Assembly: GCF_900103545.1 (NCBI RefSeq)
Contig: NZ_FNHH01000011.1
Coordinates: forward strand, 56,234 to 120,233
DNA length: 64,000 nucleotides
From: Daejeonella rubra
Lineage (GTDB): Bacteria; Bacteroidota; Bacteroidia; Sphingobacteriales; Sphingobacteriaceae
Direction: 5' to 3'
The translations under genes and the position numbers were made by a program. The notes below the pieces were generated by a model. It ran no database searches. It was not told where the DNA came from and saw only the letters and a list, made by a program, of their open reading frames with translations. Shown piece after piece: positions 43,752-52,137 of this stretch; position 1 is the stretch's first letter; each line of letters starts with the position of its first letter.

Positions 43752-45959
43752 ATGAAAATAAATTTTCAGTTTCATTTACTTTTTAAAACCCTCCTGTTTC
43801 TGAGCATTTCCTGCTCTTTGCCTGCTATTGCTCAGAATTTAAAACCACTAAAGCTTCAGCTTAAATGGCATCATCAATTTCAGTTTGCCGGTTATTATGC
43901 GGCTAAAGAAAAAGGATTTTACAAAGAGGCTGGTTTCGATGTAGAATTAATTGAAGGTGGAATTACAAGACCTCCGGTTAGTACTGTCTTGTCAGGTGAA
44001 GCTGATTTCGGCATAACAGGCTCCGATATCCTCAATGATCATATCAATAAAAAACCAGTAGTAGTTGTTTCAGTGATATTTCAGCATTCGCCATATGTCA
44101 TTATGACTATGGCCGACAAGAAAATAAATTCGCCATCAGATCTTGCAGGGAAGAAAATCATGGCTTCCGAAAGCCAGGGCTGGCCCCTATTAAGGGCTTT
44201 ATTCTTAAAAGAAGGAATTCCCGAAGAAAGCGTCAAACTAATAGATCATTCATGGAACAGTATGGATCTGATCAGCGGAAAAGTAGATGCTGTAACTGGA
44301 TATATCACAATGGAACCGCAGCTTGTCCGCGAGAAGGGCTATGAGGTATCTTTGATCAACCCCATCGATTACGGGATTGATTTTTATGGCGACCTGATCT
44401 TCACGACAAGTGAAATGGCAAGCAATAATCCTGAGATCGTTGAAAAATTCAATCAGGCAAGCATTAAAGGCTGGTATTATGCCATGAATCACCCTGATGA
44501 GATGGCAGACTATATCATTAATCTTCCGGGTGTAAAAGAACGTGGCTTAAGCCGTGAAAATTTATTGAATGAGGCGAAAGAGATGAAAAATCTCATTCTG
44601 CCAGATCTCATTGAGATTGGGCATACCAATTCAGGCCGTTGGCAAACAATGCTTAGAATATACAAACAATTGGGAATTGCTCCGGATGATACCAGCCTTG
44701 ATGGATTACTTTTCACTTCCACGATTACAAGAAAGATCAAATATTTTGATGAACTTCTTTATGCTATCGGCATTGGCGCCTTCCTCTTTATCCTCGCACT
44801 TATTGGAAACTGGCAATTGCGCAAACTGGTTCTGAAGAAAACTCAGGACTTGCAGGATGAAATAGTAAACAGAACAAAAACAGAAAGACGTTTAGAGTTG
44901 GCAATAGAAGCAGCCGACCTTGGAATATGGGATAGAAACCTGGATACGAACGAAATTAGATTTGATGAAAAATGGTTCCTGAATTTAGGCTGTGATCCTA
45001 AATTATTTGCCAGTCACGATGGCTGGATAGACGCCATACATCCGGATGATAAAAAAAGTATTCAGAATTCAGTACTCGCTCTTAGAGCTGGCAATTCAAA
45101 CTACAATAACTTAACCTATCGAATTAAAACCAATCAGGGTTATTGGAAATGGATCTTATCATTCAGCAAGATTTTCCAGGCAAACGATGGCAGGCATGTC
45201 GTTGGGGCAATCCTTGATATCGATGTAATTAAAAGCAGAGAAATTGAATTGCAGGAGCTAACTAAAGCACTTACAAAAACCAATAATGAACTTGAAAAAT
45301 TCGCATACATCACCTCGCATAATCTGCGGGCTCCTGTTGTCAATTTATTAAGCCTCACTGAAATGCAAACTGATGAAACTCTGTCTAAAGAAATTAAGGA
45401 AGAAATCAATAATAGTATCCATCAATGTGTATTACAACTGAATTCTACTTTAAATGATCTTGTTGAAATTGTAGCCAGTAAATCAGGCGAGAATACTCAA
45501 TGCGAAGATCTTGACCTGCAAACTGAACTCAACCTTGTGCTGAGCAGCATAGAAAATCAGGTTCGGCAATCCGGCATGCATATTGAAACAAACTTCACTG
45601 AATGCAAAAGCATCTATTTCCCAAGACATTTCCTGAATAGTATTCTGATCAACTTATTAACTAATTCGATCAAGTATAAATCGAATGATAGAAAACTGGT
45701 GATCAGTTTAAAAACAAGAAAGAACAAAGACCAAACCGTATTGTATTTCAGCGATAATGGTATTGGTATTAATATGGAGAAATTCGGAAAAAAGATATTT
45801 GGTCTTTACCAGCGCTTTCATACCAAAATTGAAGGTAAGGGTCTTGGACTATATATTATTAAATCACAAATAGAAGCCATGAACGGGAAGATTGAAGTGG
45901 ATAGTTTGCCTGATGTTGGAACTACCTTCCGTATTTACTTCAACAATAAAGGCTCCTAG
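43752..45959 (+). CDS. Sensor histidine kinase with NMT1/THI5-like periplasmic domain and PAS domain
   Basis: About 735 residues. A signal peptide (MKINFQFHLLFKTLLFLSISC ... IAQ) precedes a THI5/NMT1-type binding domain (about 30-300): LQLKWHHQFQFAGYYAAKEK, GFYKEAGFDVELIEGG, ADFGITGSD. In transporters this fold binds the thiamine pyrimidine HMP or similar compounds. One transmembrane helix (about 336-356) precedes a PAS domain (about 385-500, AADLGIWDRNLDTNEI). A histidine kinase follows: H-box YITSHNLRAPVVNLLSL, N-box NLLTNSIKYKS, G boxes DNGIGINM and GKGLGLYIIKSQIE. I start at the ATG at 43752; a GTG six bases earlier is the alternative. No response regulator or receiver domain is adjacent. 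Confidence 0.88.
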   Translation: MKINFQFHLLFKTLLFLSISCSLPAIAQNLKPLKLQLKWHHQFQFAGYYAAKEKGFYKEAGFDVELIEGGITRPPVSTVLSGEADFGITGSDILNDHINKKPVVVVSVIFQHSPYVIMTMADKKINSPSDLAGKKIMASESQGWPLLRALFLKEGIPEESVKLIDHSWNSMDLISGKVDAVTGYITMEPQLVREKGYEVSLINPIDYGIDFYGDLIFTTSEMASNNPEIVEKFNQASIKGWYYAMNHPDEMADYIINLPGVKERGLSRENLLNEAKEMKNLILPDLIEIGHTNSGRWQTMLRIYKQLGIAPDDTSLDGLLFTSTITRKIKYFDELLYAIGIGAFLFILALIGNWQLRKLVLKKTQDLQDEIVNRTKTERRLELAIEAADLGIWDRNLDTNEIRFDEKWFLNLGCDPKLFASHDGWIDAIHPDDKKSIQNSVLALRAGNSNYNNLTYRIKTNQGYWKWILSFSKIFQANDGRHVVGAILDIDVIKSREIELQELTKALTKTNNELEKFAYITSHNLRAPVVNLLSLTEMQTDETLSKEIKEEINNSIHQCVLQLNSTLNDLVEIVASKSGENTQCEDLDLQTELNLVLSSIENQVRQSGMHIETNFTECKSIYFPRHFLNSILINLLTNSIKYKSNDRKLVISLKTRKNKDQTVLYFSDNGIGINMEKFGKKIFGLYQRFHTKIEGKGLGLYIIKSQIEAMNGKIEVDSLPDVGTTFRIYFNNKGS

Positions 45960-46051
45960 GCAATTGTCAACGAGAGGTAATTTCTAAGCGACAATATGGG
46001 ATTTGCAAAAAACACGTTTATATTAGGTTAGATATAAATTTATTATAAAAG

Positions 46052-46633
46052 ATGAAAAAAAGCATTACAATCCTAAGCCTTATTGCTGGCATGTTCTTCA
46101 TGACGGCTTTTAATCCTATTAAGGACGATATTTATACTGTCGATGTAGAACGTTCAACTATTGAATGGACAGCTAAAAAAGTAGGTGGCGGCCATGCCGG
46201 TACAGTTAAAATTGCTGATGGAAAGCTGGTTTATAGTGGAAAAGCATTAAAAAGCGGTAACTTTCAAATGAACATGTCAAGCATTACTTCCGATAATGCC
46301 AGGGTAACAACGCATTTAAAATCTGATGATTTCTTTTCAGCAGAAAAGAACCCAATGTCTAAATTCGAGATCACCAAAGTAACAGCTGCAGGTGCAGACC
46401 GCGTAAATATCACAGGAAACCTAAGCATTAAAGGATTTACCCACTCCATCACATTTCCTGCAACCGTAAAACAACAAAAAGGAGTAGTAGTTGCAGTGGC
46501 AAGTGGCATCCGCGTTGACCGTACTAAATATGATATCAAATTCCGCTCAAAGACTTTCTTTGGCGATATCGGCGACAAAGCAATTGATGATGAGTTTGAG
46601 CTGAGTATTAATTTGACTGCGAAGAAAAGCTAA
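46052..46633 (+). CDS. YceI-family lipocalin-like periplasmic protein
   Basis: 193 residues. A signal peptide (MKKSITILSLIAGMFFMTAF) precedes a YceI beta-barrel: YTVDVERSTIEWTAKKVGGG, HAGTVKIADGKL, HLKSDDFFSAEKNPMSKFEI, SIKGFTHSITFPATV and IRVDRTKYDIKF. Related proteins bind isoprenoid lipids and are induced by base stress in enterics; the role here is inferred only. A purine-rich repeat follows the gene. Confidence 0.93.
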   Translation: MKKSITILSLIAGMFFMTAFNPIKDDIYTVDVERSTIEWTAKKVGGGHAGTVKIADGKLVYSGKALKSGNFQMNMSSITSDNARVTTHLKSDDFFSAEKNPMSKFEITKVTAAGADRVNITGNLSIKGFTHSITFPATVKQQKGVVVAVASGIRVDRTKYDIKFRSKTFFGDIGDKAIDDEFELSINLTAKKS

Positions 46634-46690
46634 ATAGAAACAAAGATCAGGGACGTTTTGATTTAATTGAACAAGAGGTTCCTGATTTTT

Positions 46691-46780
46691 GAGGTAGGAG
46701 GTAGGAGGTAGGAGGTAGGAGATCTGAGGTCTGAAGCCTGAGTAACTATCATCTAACCATCTAGCTACTAACCAACTACA
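46691..46780. repeat. GAGGTAG tandem repeats and related tract
   Basis: GAGGTAG units in tandem (GAGGTAGGAGGTAGGAGG..., 46691-46721) are followed by GATCTGAGGTCTGAAGCCTGAG and the AT-rich TAACCATCTAGCTACTAACCAACTA. The latter resembles the TTAGTAGCTAGTTGGTTAG of the 51.8 and 52.1 kb repeats in inverted orientation. Confidence 0.75.
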
Positions 46781-47540
46781 AAATTCGAAAAGCCTCATTC
46801 TCAAACCCCACCCTGGCAATAGCTTTGCTTTTTGCGTGATAGAAAAGACATTGCCAATTCTCTTCCACTGCCCTCATACCGTATTCCTGTCTTAATTCCA
46901 TGGATCTTCGGCCATCAAAGTCATATTTGGCAATGAATTTCCGCAATAATTGTTCAGGTTCGGGAAGTATATCGGCACCAAAGAAAATAGTTTCATCATT
47001 TTCTCTTATCAGGAATACCTGGTGATTCTCACAATGTCCACCGGTAAACTCATACGAGATCTCATTATTAAATTGTCCGCTGCCCTCAATAAAATGCACC
47101 GAACCACTCCGCTGCATGAAATTAAATATTTCGGTTTTGTAGGAGCGTGATGGCTTACTGTATGCGGCTTCCCACTCACCACGCTGAATCACATACTCGG
47201 CATTCGGAAAGGTCAGGGACACTTGTCCATCCGTATTATTCACCATGCCGCCTGCATGATCAAAGTGCAGATGCGACATCAGCACTAAACTCACATCATT
47301 CGGATCATAGCCGGCACGACGGATATTCTCATGGATCAGCAGCTCTCCCGACTCGCCCTTAAAGCCAAGACCGGTATCCAGAACGATCAGATCATTCTTT
47401 GTTTCAACAAGAAAAGGCTGAACAAAAATAAAGAGAGAAGCGGGTCTGTCTTTGGGATTATGGATGGCTGGATCGAAGGGAATGAATGTCTTTGAGCTGT
47501 CTACAGAATAAGATCCTTCATATAAGGCTAAAGCTTTCAA
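46776..47540 (-). CDS. MBL-fold metallo-hydrolase
   Basis: 254 residues. Metallo-beta-lactamase fold with the metal motif LMSHLHFDHAGGMV (HxHxDH), the preceding strand NDLIVLDTGLGFKG, the third ligand in FTGGHCENHQVFLI and the late IFFGADILPEPEQ. The N-terminus (MKALALYEGSYSVDSSKTFI) has no signal peptide, so it is cytoplasmic. Quorum-quenching lactonases and many generic hydrolases share this pattern, and the substrate is open. A minus-strand TATCTTTG at 47598-47591 may be its promoter; it overlaps the recJ start codon on the other strand. Confidence 0.88.
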   Translation of the reverse strand: MKALALYEGSYSVDSSKTFIPFDPAIHNPKDRPASLFIFVQPFLVETKNDLIVLDTGLGFKGESGELLIHENIRRAGYDPNDVSLVLMSHLHFDHAGGMVNNTDGQVSLTFPNAEYVIQRGEWEAAYSKPSRSYKTEIFNFMQRSGSVHFIEGSGQFNNEISYEFTGGHCENHQVFLIRENDETIFFGADILPEPEQLLRKFIAKYDFDGRRSMELRQEYGMRAVEENWQCLFYHAKSKAIARVGFENEAFRIL

Positions 47541-47597
47541 CGTTCTTTGTATATTATAAGGTTAAATTCTATTTTTACAGATTACTAAGGCAAAGAT

Positions 47598-49316
47598 ATG
47601 CAAAAAAGGTGGGTGGAACGGGAGGTTGAAAACCTTACTGCAATAGCAGAATTGCAGGAATCTCTGAAAATTGACAGCATTCTGGCAGATCTTCTGGTCA
47701 AACGGGGAATCAACACCTATGAGGAGTCCCGTTATTTCTTCAGACCGGCACTTGAGCAGCTTCATGACCCCTATTTAATGAAGGATATGGATCTGGCAAT
47801 TGCCCGTATAGAGCTTGCCATTCAAACGTGCGAAAAGATCCTGGTCTATGGAGATTATGATGTGGATGGAACCACCTCTGTCGCACTTACCTATAGTTTC
47901 CTTAAAAAACACCATTCAGAAATTGATTTCTATATCCCCGACCGCTATCTTGAAGGATACGGTATTTCAACCCAGGGTATTGACTATGCTTTTGAAAATG
48001 GATACTCGCTCATCATCGCACTCGACTGCGGAATAAAATCAGTCGATAAGATCGCTTATGCCAATGAAAAAGGCGTTGATTTCATTATCTGTGATCATCA
48101 CCTCCCGGGAGATATTTTACCGGCGGCAATTGCTGTCCTCGACCCAAAACGATCGGATTGCGATTATCCCTATAAAGAATTATCAGGATGTGGCATTGGG
48201 TTCAAGCTCATCCAGGCATACGCCCTAAAAAATGATCTTCCGTTTGAGGATGTAAGTACTTATCTCGATCTTGTTGCCTGCAGTATTGCATCCGATATAG
48301 TTCCCATAACAGGTGAGAACAGGGTTTTAGCCTGGTTCGGACTTCATAAGCTGAATACTGATCCATGCAAAGGCTTAACCGCCCTCATGAACCTCTCAGG
48401 AAGAAAAGACGATCTCACCATCACCGATGTGGTCTTCACCATTGGTCCCAGAATAAATGCAGCCGGCAGGATTGACGATGCAAAGCATGCCGTAAACTTA
48501 CTAATTGCTGATAATGATGCCTTTGCATTCGAAAAAGGTCAGATCATTAATACGAAGAATACCGAACGAAAAGAACACGATAGCCTGATCACGGAACAGG
48601 CGCTGGCTTTGATCGATACAAATCCTGAGCTCATAGCCAGGAAAACTACGGTTGTTTATAATCAGGACTGGCATAAAGGCGTTATAGGGATTGTGGCTTC
48701 CCGCCTGACAGAAAAATACTACCGCCCAACCATTGTCATGACCAACTCGAACGGAATGGCAGCAGGTTCAGCACGATCTGTCATTGGATTTGACCTGTAC
48801 GAAGCATTAAGCGAATGCAGCGACCTGCTCGAACAGTTCGGAGGGCATAAATACGCAGCAGGTCTGACCATGAAAACGGAGAATATTCCCGCATTTCAGC
48901 AACGCTTTGAAGAGGTTGTATCCAGAACAATTACCGATGAACAACTGATTCAGTCCATAAACATTGATGCCGAAATTGCTCTCCAGCATATTGACGCGAA
49001 ATTTTTCCGCATCTTAAAACAGTTTGAACCTTTCGGTCCGCAAAATATGGCCCCCGTTTTTCTTAGCAGAAATGTTTATACTTACGGAAGTGCATCCCTG
49101 GCAGGAACCAATCATTTGAAAATGTGCGTCCATCAGGATAATCAGACCTATTATAATTGCATTGGATTTGGTTTGGGAGAATTTCTTCCGATGATCAATT
49201 CAGGTGCCCCATTTGACATTTGTTATACTATTGAAGAAAACGTATGGAAAGAGAAACGATCGATACAACTGAACATCAAGGGAATACGAGCGACTCTTCC
49301 GGTCCTAAACGAATGA
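47598..49316 (+). CDS. recJ: Single-stranded-DNA-specific exonuclease RecJ
   Basis: 5'-3' exonuclease of recombination and mismatch repair. 572 residues. DHH-family motifs: GDYDVDGTTSVALTYSFL (motif I), IALDCGIKSVDK (II), ICDHHLPGD (III, DHH) and DLVACSIASDIVPITGENR (IV). The DHHA1 region has GSARSVIGFDLYEAL and FGGHKYAAGLTM. The C-terminal OB-fold (FEPFGPQNMAPVF) is complete. The TGA overlaps the ATG of lptB (ATGA), indicating translational coupling. Confidence 0.96.
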   Translation: MQKRWVEREVENLTAIAELQESLKIDSILADLLVKRGINTYEESRYFFRPALEQLHDPYLMKDMDLAIARIELAIQTCEKILVYGDYDVDGTTSVALTYSFLKKHHSEIDFYIPDRYLEGYGISTQGIDYAFENGYSLIIALDCGIKSVDKIAYANEKGVDFIICDHHLPGDILPAAIAVLDPKRSDCDYPYKELSGCGIGFKLIQAYALKNDLPFEDVSTYLDLVACSIASDIVPITGENRVLAWFGLHKLNTDPCKGLTALMNLSGRKDDLTITDVVFTIGPRINAAGRIDDAKHAVNLLIADNDAFAFEKGQIINTKNTERKEHDSLITEQALALIDTNPELIARKTTVVYNQDWHKGVIGIVASRLTEKYYRPTIVMTNSNGMAAGSARSVIGFDLYEALSECSDLLEQFGGHKYAAGLTMKTENIPAFQQRFEEVVSRTITDEQLIQSINIDAEIALQHIDAKFFRILKQFEPFGPQNMAPVFLSRNVYTYGSASLAGTNHLKMCVHQDNQTYYNCIGFGLGEFLPMINSGAPFDICYTIEENVWKEKRSIQLNIKGIRATLPVLNE

Positions 49317-50056
49317 TACTCAGAGCAGAGAACCTTGTAAAAAAATATAAGCAGCGGACCGTTGTGAACAATGTGTCGTTCCATGTTTCACAGGGAGAGA
49401 TCGTTGGTTTACTGGGTCCGAACGGGGCAGGTAAAACAACCTCCTTTTACATGATCGTAGGGCTCATCAAACCCAATGAAGGTCATGTTTATTTAGATGA
49501 TGAGGATATCACTGAAGATGCCATGTACAGGAGAGCCCAGAAAGGGATCGGTTACCTGGCGCAGGAAGCTTCAGTTTTCAGGAAGCTAACTGTTGAAGAC
49601 AATATCAAAGCAGTGCTTGAAATGTCAAAACTCAGCAAAGAGGAACAAAAACATAAACTGGAGGAGCTGATCGATGAGTTCAGTCTGCATAAGGTCAGGA
49701 AGAACCGTGGCGACCTCTTATCAGGTGGAGAGCGCCGCAGGACAGAGATCTCCAGAGCGCTTGCAGCAGATCCTAATTTTATCCTCCTGGATGAGCCCTT
49801 TGCAGGAGTTGACCCAATTGCGGTTGAAGAGATCCAAAGCATTGTAGCCAAGCTTAAACTGCGCAATATCGGCATCCTGATCACCGACCATAATGTGCAG
49901 GAAACCCTTTCCATCACAGACAGAGCCTACCTTCTGGCAGAAGGAAAGATCATGCTAACCGGCACCCCGCAGGAGATCGCTAACAATGAAATGGCCAAAA
50001 AATTCTATCTTGGACAGAATTTTGAATTACGTAAAAAGAAAATTTTAGCCCGGTAA
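49313..50056 (+). CDS. lptB: LPS export ABC transporter ATP-binding protein
   Basis: ATPase that drives lipopolysaccharide extraction from the inner membrane. Start chosen at ATGA (49313), overlapping the recJ stop. An upstream in-frame start (49244) would add 23 residues inside recJ that do not look like the family. 247 residues: Walker A GLLGPNGAGKTTS (34-46), Q-loop YLAQEASVFRKL, signature LLSGGERRRTEISRAL (about 137-152), Walker B FILLDEPFAGVDP and switch His in ITDHNVQETL. Partner genes lptF/G/A/C are not adjacent. Confidence 0.95.
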   Translation: MILRAENLVKKYKQRTVVNNVSFHVSQGEIVGLLGPNGAGKTTSFYMIVGLIKPNEGHVYLDDEDITEDAMYRRAQKGIGYLAQEASVFRKLTVEDNIKAVLEMSKLSKEEQKHKLEELIDEFSLHKVRKNRGDLLSGGERRRTEISRALAADPNFILLDEPFAGVDPIAVEEIQSIVAKLKLRNIGILITDHNVQETLSITDRAYLLAEGKIMLTGTPQEIANNEMAKKFYLGQNFELRKKKILAR

Positions 50057-50070
50057 ACAGCTCTTATAAA

Positions 50071-51579
50071 ATGACAATTGTAAATTCCATTTTTACCTGG
50101 ATTATGAAAAAGCGGATGCACCAGATCGAGCTTTTCATAAAATATCCTTATGATGTTCAGGATGAGTGGTTCCAGAATTTAATATCTACTGCACAAAATA
50201 CAGAATGGGGCAAAATGCATGGTTATGAGTCGATCTATAACCAGGAACAGTTCAAAGAACGGGTTCCGATCCAGACCTACGACAGCCTTAAACCCTACAT
50301 AGAAAAAATGCTCAGCGGTGAGCAAAACGTACTCTGGCCTTCAGAAATAAAATGGTTTGCCAAATCTTCGGGCACTACCAATGACCGAAGTAAGTTTATT
50401 CCTGTCAGTGAAGAATCACTGGAGGAGTGCCATTTTAAAGGCGGCAAGGATCTGCTGTCGATGTATTGCAATAACCGGCCGGATACCCGAATATTTACAG
50501 GGAAATGCCTGGTTTTGGGTGGCAGTCACCAGATCAATCAGCTGAATGCCGATTCCTGCTTCGGCGACCTATCTGCGGTGCTGATCAAGAATTTACCTTT
50601 CTGGGCTGAGTTCTACCGTACTCCTGACATGTCGATCGCTTTGATGGACAATTTTGAGGAGAAGGTCGAAAAGATGGCCAGGGCAACCATCGATGTGAAT
50701 GTCACCAATATTTCGGGGGTACCTACCTGGAACATCGTTCTTGCCAAACGGATTCTGGAAATTACCGGCAAAGACAACCTGCTTGAAGTCTGGCCCAACC
50801 TGGAATTTTATTTCCATGGTGCAGTAAACTTTAATCCATACCGCGAGCAGTTTAAAAAGCTGATTCCTTCTGATGATATGTATTATCTGGAAACTTATAA
50901 TGCATCGGAAGGTTTTTTTGGGATACAGGATCAGTCGAAGTCGGAAGAGATGCTGCTGATGCTGGATTACGGCATTTACTATGAGTTCCTTCCCATGGAA
51001 GACCTGCATAAGGAAAATCCTAAAACCCTGCGACTTGACGAGGTACAGCTCAATAAAAACTATGCTCTTATCATCTCTACCAATGCCGGTCTATGGCGGT
51101 ACATGATCGGGGATACCATTAAATTTACTTCACTTTCACCACACCGCATACAGATCACCGGCCGCACCAAACATTTTATTAATGCCTTCGGTGAAGAGCT
51201 GATCATTGACAATGCTGAAAAGGGCCTTGCCAGAGCCTGTCAGGAGACGGGAGCGATCATTCGCGATTATACTGCTTGTCCCATTTATTTTAAAGGCAAT
51301 AATGCCGGAGGACATGAATGGATCATTGAGTTCGAGAAAAAACCTGATGACATCGAGCGTTTCACCGACCTTATGGATCAAACCCTGCGTGAGATCAATT
51401 CAGATTATGATGCCAAACGTTACCGTGATATGGCCTTAGGCCGCCCACTAGTCCACATTGCTCCAGACGGAACATTCTATGAATGGATGAAAAGCCGCGG
51501 CAAACTTGGCGGTCAGCATAAGGTACCTCGATTAGCTAATGACAGGGCGTATGTGGATGAGATATTGAAAATGCTTTAG
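50071..51579 (+). CDS. GH3-family acyl-adenylating enzyme (auxin-responsive GH3-like)
   Basis: 502 residues of the ANL-type GH3 family, which in plants conjugates amino acids to acyl acids via adenylates. Visible motifs: AKSSGTTNDRSKFIPVSEES (ATP-binding motif I, near 96-115), YNASEGFFGIQ (motif II) and RYMIGDTIKFTS (motif III). The bacterial substrate is unknown. The gene follows lptB by 14 bp on the same strand, so recJ-lptB-GH3 probably form an operon. The association with lipid export suggests, without proof, a role in lipid or envelope acyl chemistry. Confidence 0.9.
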   Translation: MTIVNSIFTWIMKKRMHQIELFIKYPYDVQDEWFQNLISTAQNTEWGKMHGYESIYNQEQFKERVPIQTYDSLKPYIEKMLSGEQNVLWPSEIKWFAKSSGTTNDRSKFIPVSEESLEECHFKGGKDLLSMYCNNRPDTRIFTGKCLVLGGSHQINQLNADSCFGDLSAVLIKNLPFWAEFYRTPDMSIALMDNFEEKVEKMARATIDVNVTNISGVPTWNIVLAKRILEITGKDNLLEVWPNLEFYFHGAVNFNPYREQFKKLIPSDDMYYLETYNASEGFFGIQDQSKSEEMLLMLDYGIYYEFLPMEDLHKENPKTLRLDEVQLNKNYALIISTNAGLWRYMIGDTIKFTSLSPHRIQITGRTKHFINAFGEELIIDNAEKGLARACQETGAIIRDYTACPIYFKGNNAGGHEWIIEFEKKPDDIERFTDLMDQTLREINSDYDAKRYRDMALGRPLVHIAPDGTFYEWMKSRGKLGGQHKVPRLANDRAYVDEILKML

Positions 51580-51675
51580 GCAGAGCCAGGAACCTGGAAG
51601 AGCCAGGAACCAAGAGCCAAGAGTCAGGATGATGAAGTGGTTTTTGAAATTACTGGTATTTCTTCAGATAATTGA

Positions 51676-51824
51676 ATTCCTAGCCACCCAGTGTCCACCG
51701 CTGGTCCGTGGGACTCCATTGGAGCGGGGGAATAAAAGGGGGTGGTTCTTTCTAAATAGGAATAATTTTCACACGCTTTTAGTTTGTTAGTAGCTAGTTG
51801 GTTAGTTGGCTAGGCTCAGACATC
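51676..51824. repeat. Copy 1 of duplicated intergenic segment
   Basis: Begins ATTCCTAGCCACCCAGTG and ends near TAGGCTCAGACATC. Compared with copy 2 (starting exactly 300 bp later) it carries an additional 20 bp at CTGG^TCCGTGGGACTCCATTGG^..., which forms two small hairpins, and an additional TTAGTTGGC near its end. Confidence 0.85.
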
Positions 51825-51975
51825 TTACCTCATACTTCAGACCTCCTACCTCAGAAATATAGCATTCCGAACCACCCCCTTCCAGCGCTCTGGCCAACAC
51901 ACCCCCCGCCAGCGGTGGACAGTATGGCGGATAAGAAAATTTCGAAAATGGATTGAAATTTCAATATTACAACAT

Positions 51976-52096
51976 ATTCCTAGCCACCCAGTGTCCACCG
52001 CTGGCGGGGGAATAAAAGGGGGTGGTTCTTTCCTAAATAGCAATAATTTTCACACGCTTTTAGTTTGTTAGTAGCTAGTTGGTTAGGCTCAGACAT
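51976..52096. repeat. Copy 2 of duplicated intergenic segment
   Basis: Same start (ATTCCTAGCCACCCAGTG) and end as copy 1, without the 20 bp insertion, so CCGCTGG joins CGGGGG directly. A partial inverted copy (51868-51923, CCCCGCCAGCGGTGGACAGT) lies between the two. Confidence 0.85.
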
Positions 52097-52137
52097 CATA
52101 CCTCCGACCTCAGACCTCCTACCTCAGACTTCTGACC

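Larger units (their letters stand above)
51581..52137. other. Repeat-rich non-coding region between GH3 and TerC genes
   Basis: 557 bp without a convincing gene. It contains AGAGCCAGGAACC-type repeats (51581-51628), two copies of a ~120-150 bp segment (51676-51824 and 51976-52096), an inverted partial copy (51868-51923) and pyrimidine-rich CTCAGACCTCCTACC tracts at 51820-51853 and 52089-52140. The last tract runs into the terC stop codon. Confidence 0.8.
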
